IMG/VR virus record: IMGVR_UViG_3300024261_000036
Coordinates: 1 to 56,891 of that record
Source: a virus
Reading direction: 5' to 3' (one strand)
Length of the DNA stretch: 56,891 bases
How positions within the stretch are numbered: position 1 is the first letter of the stretch; every line of letters starts with the position of its first letter. A program made the translations under genes and the position numbers. Below, piece by piece: positions 1-5,891 of this stretch. Below the pieces are notes generated by a model, which saw only the letters and a list, made by a program, of their open reading frames with translations, was not told where the DNA came from and did not search any database.

Positions 1-69
1 TTTCCTCAGCGCTTCCGGGGATGATATCCCCAAAAGACGCGAGGCCTCCGGTGCCTTGTGCCATGCCAT
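1..69 (-). CDS. N-terminal fragment of the metallophosphoesterase gene cut by the contig ends
   Basis: The ATG at 67-69 begins the same protein as the gene at 55646..56812 (MAWHKAPEASRLLGISSPEA). Only 23 codons are present before the window edge. Bases 23-148 are identical to 56766-56891. Bases 1-22 differ from the matching stretch at several places, yet every changed codon I translated is synonymous (for example TCA versus TCT, GAA versus GAG, CTG versus TTA, AGG versus CGC). This is therefore the broken end of a circular map and probably comes from a sister strain, rather than being a second gene. Confidence 0.85.
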   Translation of the reverse strand, partial: MAWHKAPEASRLLGISSPEALRK

Positions 70-148
70 ATCATGTATCCTCTGGGTTAATCACCGCAGA
101 CTCAATGACGTTCAAACATTGGGCAGGCGTGCGCTCCGGGAAAGACAG
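1..148. repeat. Left copy of the terminal direct repeat
   Basis: Bases 23-148 match 56766-56891 without a difference (126 bp). Bases 1-22 align to 56744-56765 with several mismatches. This is what an assembler leaves when a circular or circularly permuted molecule is written as a line, so the true genome is probably about 56.75 kb. A real terminal redundancy cannot be excluded from sequence alone. Confidence 0.9.
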
Positions 149-277
149 AGCCAGCTCCTTGCCCAAATGAGCCATCATGAACCGGGCGTCCACACTCGAA
201 TGGATAAAGAGCTGCACCCGCCAACCCTCACCGTCCTCTTCAGGCTCCACCCCAATGGGGCAAATCTTAACTATCAT
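71..277 (-). CDS. Small hypothetical protein, 68 aa
   Basis: I do not recognise this protein. It begins MIVKICPIGVEPEEDGEGW and is acidic and soluble, with no membrane segment. I chose the ATG at 275-277 because AGGTGA lies five bases before it; an earlier in-frame ATG at 302-304 lacks such a site. The gene stops one base before the metallophosphoesterase start at 69, so the two are almost certainly co-transcribed and translationally coupled. The reading VQLFIHSSVDARFMMAHLGK looks like a compact fold rather than low complexity. Function unknown. Confidence 0.6.
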   Translation of the reverse strand: MIVKICPIGVEPEEDGEGWRVQLFIHSSVDARFMMAHLGKELALSFPERTPAQCLNVIESAVINPEDT

Positions 278-490
278 ATCGTCACCTATGTCGCATTGCG
301 TCAACTGTCCGTCAGGCCGCTCAGGCGCAGCAAGCCCAGATTAACGAGCCAGGAACCCACATGCAAAAGCCGATATGAGAATTTGGTGTGTAATTTTTGT
401 GGGGGGTTATCCTATTCTGTCCAATCTGAATTTGGGGAAAGCTCCCCCCCCCCGGGGGGGGGGATGCGTTGCCGTTGCCGTTGCCGTTGC
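278..490. other. Gene-free gap with a C10G10 palindrome and GTTGCC repeats
   Basis: This gap lies between the GP88-like gene and the next gene of the same strand. It holds ten C followed by ten G (444-463), a small inverted repeat GGGGAAAGCTCCCC just before it, and four tandem GTTGCC units at 469-492 that run up to the stop codon of the GP88-like gene. I see no open frame with a ribosome site in it and no clear promoter. Confidence 0.6.
444..463. repeat. Perfect C10G10 palindrome
   Basis: Ten cytosines are followed directly by ten guanines, a 20-bp perfect palindrome made of two homopolymers. It could fold as a hairpin or promote a G-rich structure on either strand. It is non-coding. Tracts like this are also where sequencing and assembly err, so its exact length is uncertain. 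Confidence 0.8.
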
Positions 491-492
491 CT
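469..492. repeat. Four tandem GTTGCC units
   Basis: Four head-to-tail 6-bp units lie between the poly-C/poly-G palindrome and the stop codon of the GP88-like gene. The TTGCCGT word recurs at 2.6-3.1 kb, inside the repeat array and inside the 3' end of the TerS-like gene, so the two sites may share an origin. Confidence 0.75.
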
Positions 493-1390
493 AATTATTG
501 AAAAACGGGCTGTCGATTAGATCCTTATTGTTTGGTGTCGACTTCAATTTAAGCCAAACAATCGAATTAGGTTTGTCTATTGGTCTGATGTCGTGGGCGT
601 CTCCATCAACCGTTTGATAATTCCAGAAGCGGGCCGGTCTTTCCCGAATGCCGACAACCGCAACCGATCCGCCGTTTGCCATCACCTCTTTGCAAAGCGC
701 TGCATTGTAACCGCTAAACGAGTGCACTAGGTGGTAATTGCCGGGTGGATTTCGTCCGAAGACTTTTGTATAATCGTAGAAGCGGCGCATGGGTCTTCTC
801 GCCGAAGAAAAGTCAAGACCACAGTCGTTCCCTGAGTACATCTCAAAAAGCCAAGGGGCTACCAATTCGAACGGAATATCTGAGAGTACGTTCAGGCGAA
901 TAAACGTCTTCGGGTCCAGCTTATCGATGGCGTAGACAAGCAACCGCAAGAATGCTTCGGGGTCTGCTAGCAATGCAACTGATCGACAAATCTTAATTTG
1001 TTCGTTGTATTCCAAGACATTATGACCGGATCCGTTTAGACATGCCTTAATACAGTCTTTCGATGCTCCGACGCAGAAATTGACCGGTTCGTTTAGCCAG
1101 TGTCCAGCTGTCTTATGAGGTGAAAGTGCAAGGCCGATTGCTTTTTCCTCTTGTGTCCCGATTTTCTCGAGCTTGAAATTCTGGCTGAGCAATGCGCTAG
1201 CAAGCTTGGTCGAGCTCGAGTATTGCTTAATTGCCGGGAAAAATGGGAAGATCCGTTCGTATGCTTCTTCCAGGCTGATGGCCATCACACGTCTGCGAGT
1301 CGTGATAGGCAAGCGGGATGCTCGAAGGGCCTTTAAAGGCATTCCAATTACCGCCTCGAGATTGCTTAGGATTGATAGTGCTTTAGACAT
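491..1390 (-). CDS. GP88-family phage/plasmid protein
   Basis: This 299-residue protein matches from memory the pattern of the 'gene product 88' family found in phages and plasmids. A cysteine cluster (CVGASKDCIKACLNGSG, about residues 108-124) is followed by FIRLNVLSDIPFE, then RFYDYTKVFGR, then NYHLVHSFSG, and ends with a segment of the type DAHDIRPIDK. The family's biochemical role is not established. The conserved Cys, Asp and YDYTK motifs suggest an enzyme or metal-binding protein, which is inference. I took the ATG at 1388-1390, preceded by AAGAGAGAAACACC; a longer frame to 1480 would overlap the upstream gene. It is third in a minus-strand cluster. Confidence 0.75.
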   Translation of the reverse strand: MSKALSILSNLEAVIGMPLKALRASRLPITTRRRVMAISLEEAYERIFPFFPAIKQYSSSTKLASALLSQNFKLEKIGTQEEKAIGLALSPHKTAGHWLNEPVNFCVGASKDCIKACLNGSGHNVLEYNEQIKICRSVALLADPEAFLRLLVYAIDKLDPKTFIRLNVLSDIPFELVAPWLFEMYSGNDCGLDFSSARRPMRRFYDYTKVFGRNPPGNYHLVHSFSGYNAALCKEVMANGGSVAVVGIRERPARFWNYQTVDGDAHDIRPIDKPNSIVWLKLKSTPNNKDLIDSPFFNN

Positions 1391-1398
1391 GGTGTTTC

Positions 1399-1412
1399 TC
1401 TCTTTCGTGTGT
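1399..1412 (-). promoter_or_regulatory. Leader repeat copy A (ACACACGAAAGAGA) before the GP88-like gene
   Basis: On the minus strand the 14-mer ACACACGAAAGAGA stands just before the start codon of the GP88-like gene. The same 14-mer occurs at 2186-2199 before the 23-residue peptide. Its purine-rich end acts as the ribosome site. Conservation of the upstream half beyond what ribosome binding needs suggests a shared mRNA control element or a duplicated leader. Confidence 0.5.
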
Positions 1413-1424
1413 GTTTTTGTTGGG

Positions 1425-2111
1425 TTATCGGGTTTCGAAGATGCGGCAAAGGCCATTCTGGTCATGAAGCTGCGCATCAATGTCTTTATGGCTTAAGATT
1501 TTAGTGCCTTGGAAATTCTCTGCATACTGCGCAAGCCATTCAGGGCTGCGGACCACGGCGCAGACCGGAGGATTCTTCCGTGGGTCGTCCATCTGTTTCT
1601 TGATTTGACGGATTACTTCAGCGCGTTTTCCATTCTTCTTGGATTCTTGGCTCCAGACGTGGATGGGTGTTGCAAAAGTCGCGCAAAGGCCTTCGCCCGT
1701 CTTTGAATATTCCCCGTAACATAGATAGATCGGGGCCCATGTGAGGCTGAATTCGGATAGGATCGCATCTACGAACAAGCCTGTAAGGGCTTGTTTTACT
1801 TGTTCTTTTTCGGCCTTGCGTACGTATTCGCAGGATTCTTCAATTCCAAAATATCGGACTATTTCAGCGCCGGGGTTTTGGCCGTTAACGTATTGATTTA
1901 TCATAACTTTTCGCTCCTGCGCTTTTTTTGCGCAGACGATGCCCCATGATAATTCCTCGGCCAATTGGCTGATAGCGATGGCGTCACCGGGAACCATCCC
2001 TGCCAGATAGCTCGATACCAATGGGATGTTATGGCCAAGCGCAAGCTTGCGCGCCAAGCTCTGGTCTTTGCTGCCGCGAATTAAGCTTGATATTTTGAGA
2101 TAATTTTTCAT
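1425..2111 (-). CDS. Hypothetical protein, 228 aa
   Basis: I do not recognise this protein. It has no obvious signal peptide or membrane segment, and begins MKNYLKISSLIRGSKDQSLA. Its C-terminal half (APIYLCYGEYSKTGEGL through ICAVVRSPEW-like text) is well mixed, as in a folded enzyme or binding protein. The ATG at 2109-2111 follows GGGGGTGCGGT and overlaps the stop codon of the 23-residue peptide upstream (ATGA overlap), so translation is coupled. It lies 34 bases before the GP88-like gene in one transcription unit, suggesting a joint function with it. Confidence 0.7.
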   Translation of the reverse strand: MKNYLKISSLIRGSKDQSLARKLALGHNIPLVSSYLAGMVPGDAIAISQLAEELSWGIVCAKKAQERKVMINQYVNGQNPGAEIVRYFGIEESCEYVRKAEKEQVKQALTGLFVDAILSEFSLTWAPIYLCYGEYSKTGEGLCATFATPIHVWSQESKKNGKRAEVIRQIKKQMDDPRKNPPVCAVVRSPEWLAQYAENFQGTKILSHKDIDAQLHDQNGLCRIFETR

Positions 2112-2179
2112 ACCGCACCCCCGAAAATTGTCGCCACTGTTGCTGCCGCTAGGATTAGATCTAAGATATTTTGAAACAT
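2108..2179 (-). CDS. 23-residue hydrophobic peptide
   Basis: ATG at 2177-2179 opens a 23-codon frame reading MFQNILDLILAAATVATIFG then GAV. Nearly all residues after position 5 are hydrophobic or small, so this would be a single membrane helix. The stop codon overlaps the start of the 228-residue gene (ATGA), and an AAGAGA ribosome site precedes it within the repeated 14-mer leader. It may be a real small membrane protein or a leader whose translation couples to the next gene. Too short to judge by homology. Confidence 0.5.
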   Translation of the reverse strand: MFQNILDLILAAATVATIFGGAV

Positions 2180-2185
2180 GATTTT

Positions 2186-2199
2186 TCTCTTTCGTGTGT
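2186..2199 (-). promoter_or_regulatory. Leader repeat copy B (ACACACGAAAGAGA)
   Basis: Second copy of the 14-mer seen at 1399-1412, again directly before a start codon, here that of the 23-residue peptide. The two copies are about 790 bp apart on the same strand. Confidence 0.5.
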
Positions 2200-2228
2200 T
2201 GTGTTTTCTGCCTACGCAGGTCAAAAAG

Positions 2229-2311
2229 TGATCTGCGTCTTTAACAACACTACCATGTATTTATAAAAAAGTGCAAGGTCAATAAAGAAAGATCTGCATA
2301 AAAAGATCCGC
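2229..2311 (-). promoter_or_regulatory. Probable minus-strand promoter region with GATCTGC/GATCCGC sites
   Basis: Upstream of the minus-strand cluster that starts at 2179 the DNA turns AT-rich. It contains a TTGACC element (minus strand, near 2280) and several weak -10 candidates downstream. GATCTGC occurs at 2230-2236 and 2291-2297 and GATCCGC at 2305-2311. The same CAGATC word recurs at 3.6-3.75 kb. I infer a promoter with operator-like sites, but no single -10 element stands out. Confidence 0.35.
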
Positions 2312-2357
2312 ATCCCGGTTCAGCTGCGTCCCGGTTCAGCTGCGTCCCGGTTCAGGC
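2310..2357. repeat. Three tandem 16-bp units GCGTCCCGGTTCAGCT
   Basis: The units at 2310-2325, 2326-2341 and 2342-2357 are head to tail, with a G-to-A change in the first and the last two bases altered in the third. They open the larger repeat array and run straight into a 20-base hairpin. Confidence 0.85.
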
Positions 2358-2960
2358 GGTTCTTGAGAACCGCCCATTAATAGGTGTAGCGCGTTTTAGG
2401 CATGCACTACGCGGAACCGTTTAGGCGGTTCCGTCAAGTGCCTGTTATATATGGGGTTTTGCCATATGCGGTACCGCGTACCGCGTAAACCCTTGAAATA
2501 TAGGCGGTTCTGAATACGCAGAATCGCGTACATTTCTCAAAATCCAAAACAAAACCATTTCCGCTTACGCGGTTCCATCCGAAGGAATGGGAACCGCTGA
2601 GCGCCGACCAGTTCCAATAAATCAGATCGCCGTGCGGCAGATTGCCGTGCAGGTTAGGCGGTTCTGAAAAGCAGAACCGAAGCAGTTCCGCGTAACGACC
2701 CCCCACCCCCGCACCTACGCAGAACCGCATAGCGGAACGCCGGCCGGAATGGACGCGGAAGGAACGCGGAACCGCATAAGGGAGCGCCGACCCGGAACCG
2801 GCCCACGCGGAACCCAATAAGCGGAACAGCCATACGCAGATTGCCGTGCAGGCTTCAGCTTACGCAGAACTTTGAGTGAACACACAGATTGCCGTGTACG
2901 CAGAACATAACATATGACTCATATATTATTTTTCATGTCCCTCTTACGCGGAACATGCCC
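2350..2960. repeat. Array of short GCGGTTC / GAACCGC / TACGCRGAAC repeats
   Basis: About twenty imperfect copies of TAGGCGGTTCTG-like and TACGCAGAACCGC-like words are scattered in both orientations over some 600 bp, mixed with CAGATTGCCGTGCAGG words (for example near 2626-2652, 2836-2851, 2885-2897). An open frame at 2434-2817 (minus) is only a by-product of these repeats. The array abuts and partly enters the 3' end of the TerS-like gene. Terminase recognition sites in several headful phages lie in or next to the TerS gene and carry repeats, so a packaging site is a fair guess. A second replication origin or a recombination-prone filler is also possible. Confidence 0.7.
2355..2374. repeat. 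Perfect hairpin GGCGGTTCT-TG-AGAACCGCC
   Basis: Two 9-bp arms with a two-base loop. The arms contain the GCGGTTC core that is repeated in both directions through the following 550 bp. No T-run follows on either strand, so I do not call it a terminator. Confidence 0.75.
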
Positions 2961-3542
2961 CTACTCCCCATCCCCATTGCCGTCTGGATTGCCGTCCAGG
3001 TCCAGGTTGCCGTCCAGATTCCCGTGTGCGTTGCCGTGTGGTTCTATCTCCGCGTCTATAACTTCCGGCTCATCGTCTGCAGCCGAAAGCGCAGACTTCA
3101 AGCCGTCGGCCCAGGAGACCGCAACCTGCACCGGATTCTCTCCACCTTCGATGGTGGTGACGCTCTTCCTGGCCCAATTTTGATGATAGCTACGCTCCAA
3201 GAACCACGTGGCCGCACGCCAATCTTCTTTGTCTAACGCAGTAGATGCAACAGTCTCGACGAGACGCTGTTCTAGCTGTGCCCGTGCTTGAGAGACCTCC
3301 CTGTAAAGCTTGATGTATATCAGGGCATTAGAGGGCGTTGCTGCGCCATCAGCTAAGCCACTGTATTCTTTACCCTTATCGAGCCATAGGTGCAGCGTAG
3401 TCTCGTCAACATTCACCAGCTTAGCCGCCGTCGTCAAAAACAGCCCCCTCGACACAGCGTCAATGATTTTTCCCAGGGTATCTGGGGTCAGCGTAGACCT
3501 GTGTGCTATCGCCCGCTGTTTTTTGGCCAGGGAACTGGTCAC
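2961..3542 (-). CDS. Terminase small subunit-like HTH protein
   Basis: The 193-residue protein has an N-terminal helix-turn-helix (LTPDTLGKIIDAVSRG, then TAAKLVNVDETTLHLWLDKG, within about residues 18-58). A helical core ending DWRAATWFLERSYHQNWARK matches the general plan of phage small terminases, which bind the packaging site and feed DNA to TerL. The C-terminus is an acidic low-complexity tail of HGN and DGN units encoded by TTGCCGT repeats shared with the neighbouring array. I chose the GTG at 3542 because AGGA lies nine bases before it; a TTG at 3575 is also in frame but has no site. TerL is 5.8 kb away across the circle join. A transcription regulator is the main alternative. Confidence 0.6.
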   Translation of the reverse strand: MTSSLAKKQRAIAHRSTLTPDTLGKIIDAVSRGLFLTTAAKLVNVDETTLHLWLDKGKEYSGLADGAATPSNALIYIKLYREVSQARAQLEQRLVETVASTALDKEDWRAATWFLERSYHQNWARKSVTTIEGGENPVQVAVSWADGLKSALSAADDEPEVIDAEIEPHGNAHGNLDGNLDLDGNPDGNGDGE

Positions 3543-3846
3543 TTGATATATTCCTGTCACTGATTGTTTGTTCAATTGTTGTCATGTGGAGATCATTTCG
3601 TCAACTTCGGTGTCCTGCGACATGCCGATTTGTGCAGATCTACCCATGTCAAGCTACGTTGTGTAACCCAATAACTATGCACTGTTTTTTAAATAACAGA
3701 TCCCTGTGTTTTATTTGGTGATCTGAGCAGATCTATGCAAGTGGCCAACAACCCTGGGGAATATCCCATCGCCAGCGTGGGTGTATAAGGAACAGGGCTC
3801 CATCCTATATATTTCAGCGACTTGTAAAATAGTTTTGGTTTTGTGC
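3543..3846. promoter_or_regulatory. Control region between the TerS-like gene and the plus-strand operon
   Basis: About 300 bp without a gene. GATC sites at 3591, 3637, 3699, 3720 and 3730 (and 3877 just beyond) are far denser than chance. Several lie in the word CAGATC. The pair at 3720-3733 forms GATCTG-AG-CAGATC. This looks like an operator cluster between divergent transcription units. I see no gene or tRNA here. Confidence 0.5.
3720..3733. promoter_or_regulatory. Operator-like inverted repeat GATCTG-AG-CAGATC
   Basis: Two 6-bp arms are exact inverse complements with a two-base centre. Half-sites recur at 3635-3640 (CAGATC), 3697-3702 (CAGATC), 2230-2236 and 2291-2297. A dimeric repressor or a methylation-sensitive switch are both possible; the binding protein is not identified. 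Confidence 0.45.
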
Positions 3847-3875
3847 TTGCACTGCGTGGTGTTTTCAGGCCTAAT
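3847..3875 (+). promoter_or_regulatory. Candidate sigma70-type promoter for the early plus-strand operon
   Basis: TTGCAC at 3847-3852 is separated by 17 bases from CCTAAT at 3870-3875. A start would fall near 3882, ten bases before the AGGAGGTGAGAC ribosome site. A GATC site at 3877-3880 sits between the -10 element and the start. Position and spacing fit; the -10 element is only a four-of-six match. Confidence 0.45.
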
Positions 3876-4198
3876 CGATCTCAGAACACAGGAGGTGAGA
3901 CATGAATGACTGAAGAGGATGCCGGAGGACGCCCCCCTCTGTCCGGCTGCTCACACGCGGGAGATACGCGCCCTTCAATGCGATGCGCCCGGACCCCAGG
4001 CATCCCGGCTGGGGATTTGGCGTGACAGATAGGAGCGAATCATATGTGACAGCAAGGCGAAAGCGCCACCAACGCCTGCAACAACGCGGGACATTACTCC
4101 CCTCAGTGACGCCCAAATACGGCTAGAGGACGACGAGACCGCTCCCAGGCTAATGCGGCTGGGCTTGATACGTGTAACCCCTGACCCCGGAGGACATC
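3876..4198 (+). other. Leader of the early operon with start-stop minigenes
   Basis: A perfect ribosome site (AGGAGGTGAGAC, ending 3901) is followed by ATG AAT GAC TGA (3902-3913), a three-codon frame. A second site (AGGAG, 4031-4035) precedes ATG TGA (4044-4049). Short frames at 3919-4032 (37 codons) and 4046-4126 (26 codons, GTG start) exist, but neither resembles a protein I know. The rest of the leader is GC-rich and could fold. The first convincing gene starts at 4199. Confidence 0.45.
3902..3913 (+). CDS. Three-codon minigene Met-Asn-Asp
   Basis: ATG AAT GAC TGA sits 1 base after the strongest ribosome site in the region. Phage minigenes such as lambda bar can tie up peptidyl-tRNA, and short leaders can attenuate or couple downstream translation. 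Either role is inference. It may also be the remnant of a longer gene lost by a frameshift. Confidence 0.3.
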   Translation: MND

Positions 4199-4747
4199 AT
4201 GAGACTCACAGACGACCGACTCGCCACAACCGAGTACTCCCGCGACCTGGACGAGAACATCCACGTTCGCTCGTTCACCCTCGCTGCCAAAACTGAGGAT
4301 CTGCTCAGTGCGCTCCAATTCGCGATCTGCGGCGAGTACGCGTTTGTGTATCCGAGTGACGAGTCCGGCGAGAGCGAGATCGGGTTCAGCCAGTGCTGGG
4401 ACGAGTCCGAGCGCGGCTGGGAGACCACCATATTCGTCACTGCCCCACGTGACGAGATCAAACGCGCTGTGCGCGACCTGCGCCGTGTCTACCGGCACAT
4501 ATCAGCGACGATCCGCATCGACCTATGGACAGCCCCTGAGAGCGCCAAGAACGGTCTGCTCGCGGGCGACTGGGTCACGTGTGGCGACTACGTGCGCGGA
4601 CCAAACGTGCCGCCGATGATCGCCAAAGTGGCCGGATGGCGCGGACAAACGATGCAGGTGATCCACGCAGACATCGACACTGGACGATTCGACGACGAAC
4701 AATACGCGACCCTACGACGAGGACTATCGGTCACTCGCGCAGATTGA
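4199..4747 (+). CDS. Hypothetical protein, 182 aa
   Basis: First clear gene of the plus-strand early operon, with GGAGG six bases before its ATG. I do not recognise it. It is rich in Asp, Glu and Arg, carries no membrane segment, and includes SQCWDESERGWETTIFV and DLRRVYRHISATIRIDLW (about residues 64-104). The C-terminal part (LLAGDWVTCGDYVRG) has a beta-rich look. GC content and Arg/Asp-rich composition differ from the A-rich genes after 8.6 kb, suggesting a separate origin for this block. Confidence 0.65.
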   Translation: MRLTDDRLATTEYSRDLDENIHVRSFTLAAKTEDLLSALQFAICGEYAFVYPSDESGESEIGFSQCWDESERGWETTIFVTAPRDEIKRAVRDLRRVYRHISATIRIDLWTAPESAKNGLLAGDWVTCGDYVRGPNVPPMIAKVAGWRGQTMQVIHADIDTGRFDDEQYATLRRGLSVTRAD

Positions 4748-4764
4748 GAAACTGAACCACCACC

Positions 4765-4777
4765 GAGGCATTGCCTC
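4765..4777. repeat. Palindrome GAGGCATTGCCTC, copy 1
   Basis: Perfect 13-bp palindrome with a single central T, fourteen bases before the ATG at 4791. The same palindrome followed by AC occurs at 5150-5162 before the gene at 5179. In mRNA each copy would form a small hairpin just upstream of the ribosome site. Confidence 0.7.
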
Positions 4778-4790
4778 ACAGGGAGACGAC

Positions 4791-5126
4791 ATGAAAAAGA
4801 TGCAAATCAGAGACAGGCAGGTCGACGTTTTCCAAAAGTCAGACATCCAGAACCTGGCCGAGCGTGGTATTTTCGAGCTGGCAGCTCACTACTGGTGCGC
4901 TGACTGGGAGGACGACGGGTCGCCCGCTCACGGGACTTGCGTTGCTGGAAACGGTCTCGCTGTCTGGTATTGTGCACCGCGCAAGCGCAGCCCCCGACTT
5001 CTGATCGTCGTGCAGCCCCCGCACAACGCAACGGGATGCGAGCCCCATCACGAGGGGACCCTCGCGTGGCTCAGGGAGCGCCTCGGAACTGAGGACGTCT
5101 GCTACTGTCCGGGAAACGTGGACTAG
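4791..5126 (+). CDS. Hypothetical protein, 111 aa
   Basis: Unknown protein beginning MKKMQIRDRQVDVFQKSD. It has several Cys and His residues (HYWCADWEDDGSPAHGTC, later CAPRKR and CEPHHEG) that could bind a metal, though no standard zinc-finger spacing is visible. GGGAGACGAC precedes the ATG, and a GAGGCATTGCCTC palindrome lies just upstream. Its position between other small unknown genes of an early operon suggests a host-takeover or DNA-metabolism accessory, which is only inference. Confidence 0.6.
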   Translation: MKKMQIRDRQVDVFQKSDIQNLAERGIFELAAHYWCADWEDDGSPAHGTCVAGNGLAVWYCAPRKRSPRLLIVVQPPHNATGCEPHHEGTLAWLRERLGTEDVCYCPGNVD

Positions 5127-5149
5127 AGCCGGGAAACGAAACACAAACA

Positions 5150-5162
5150 GAGGCATTGCCTC
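5150..5162. repeat. Palindrome GAGGCATTGCCTC, copy 2
   Basis: Second copy of the 13-bp palindrome, sixteen bases before the ATG at 5179, with the same position relative to the ribosome site as copy 1. It points to a shared post-transcriptional signal or to a duplicated intergenic segment. Confidence 0.7.
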
Positions 5163-5178
5163 ACGCACAGGAGATATT

Positions 5179-5373
5179 ATGACCACCAACAGCAAACCGC
5201 GACCGGGCGCGATTGATCACGTCAGATTCGAAAAAATCAACAACCGATGGGTTGCAATGATTTTCGTCGATCCAGCCACATGCGTGTCGTGGCAAACAGT
5301 CGGAACGCTGCGCGACTGCGAACTGATCGCCCGCACCCAACTCTCAGAAATCCCAACATTTTTCACCAACTAG
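5179..5373 (+). CDS. Small hypothetical protein, 64 aa
   Basis: Unknown small protein, soluble and mixed in composition, with the core segment RWVAMIFVDPATCVSWQTV. The ATG follows ACAGGAGATATT, a good ribosome site. It is followed eleven bases later by the next gene of the operon. No family recognised. Confidence 0.55.
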   Translation: MTTNSKPRPGAIDHVRFEKINNRWVAMIFVDPATCVSWQTVGTLRDCELIARTQLSEIPTFFTN

Positions 5374-5384
5374 CAGGAGACGAC

Positions 5385-5891
5385 ATGACCAAATTCAACA
5401 CATATTCCGAGGCTCTGACCCACGTTCAAAACTCGTTTTCTGCCGATTTCGAGTGGGGCGGCCTCGCTAACGCGGAGGGATTCGCCAGTTATCTGTTTTC
5501 ATGGCCAGGCGGTTTGTCGGACTACCTGCGCTACGTAGGCGAAAACCCTGCGGACTACGGTCTGCCCGAGCCCGCCCCCGAGCGTTCCCCTGCTCGATAT
5601 GAGCTGACTGACTTTGATATCGATCAAGCCGAGATCCAGCTCGCGGTTCACGATGTGGCGAACAATGAGTATAGCTGGCTGCACGTCAGCAGTGCCGGCT
5701 ATGTCGATTCCCTGGACCCGTTCGGCAGTCGCGACGAGGTGAGCAACGATCACAGATTCGTGGGCGCTGCCCGTGTGGCTGCTGTCGAGTGGTTTTGCTC
5801 TGAGTTCGCAGACGAGATTGATGGGGAGGGCGACATTTTAGCGCTGTCTCTTGCGAAGAAAAATTATCTTTGTGGAAGGGACCCGTCATGA
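5385..5891 (+). CDS. Hypothetical acidic protein, 168 aa
   Basis: Acidic, soluble, unrecognised protein. The ATG at 5385 follows CAGGAGACGAC; a longer in-frame start at 5247 would lie inside the preceding gene and has no ribosome site. The mid-part reads YELTDFDIDQAEIQLAVHD and the C-terminal part AARVAAVEWFCSEFADEID. The stop codon overlaps the next start (TCATGA at 5886-5891), so translation is coupled. Confidence 0.6.
   Translation: MTKFNTYSEALTHVQNSFSADFEWGGLANAEGFASYLFSWPGGLSDYLRYVGENPADYGLPEPAPERSPARYELTDFDIDQAEIQLAVHDVANNEYSWLHVSSAGYVDSLDPFGSRDEVSNDHRFVGAARVAAVEWFCSEFADEIDGEGDILALSLAKKNYLCGRDPS

Noticed and set aside
56-520. 154-codon plus-strand frame at the left end
   Set aside because: It lies antisense to the 68-residue gene and runs through the C10G10 and GTTGCC repeats; no ribosome site.
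2434-2817. Open frame of 127 codons on the minus strand
   Set aside because: It consists of the repeat array read in one frame (RFC and HGN motifs recur because the DNA repeats). It has no convincing ribosome site and no fold-like composition.
3919-4126. Two short frames (37 and 26 codons) in the early leader
   Set aside because: Ribosome sites are poorly placed and the peptides resemble nothing known; kept only as a note in the leader entry.
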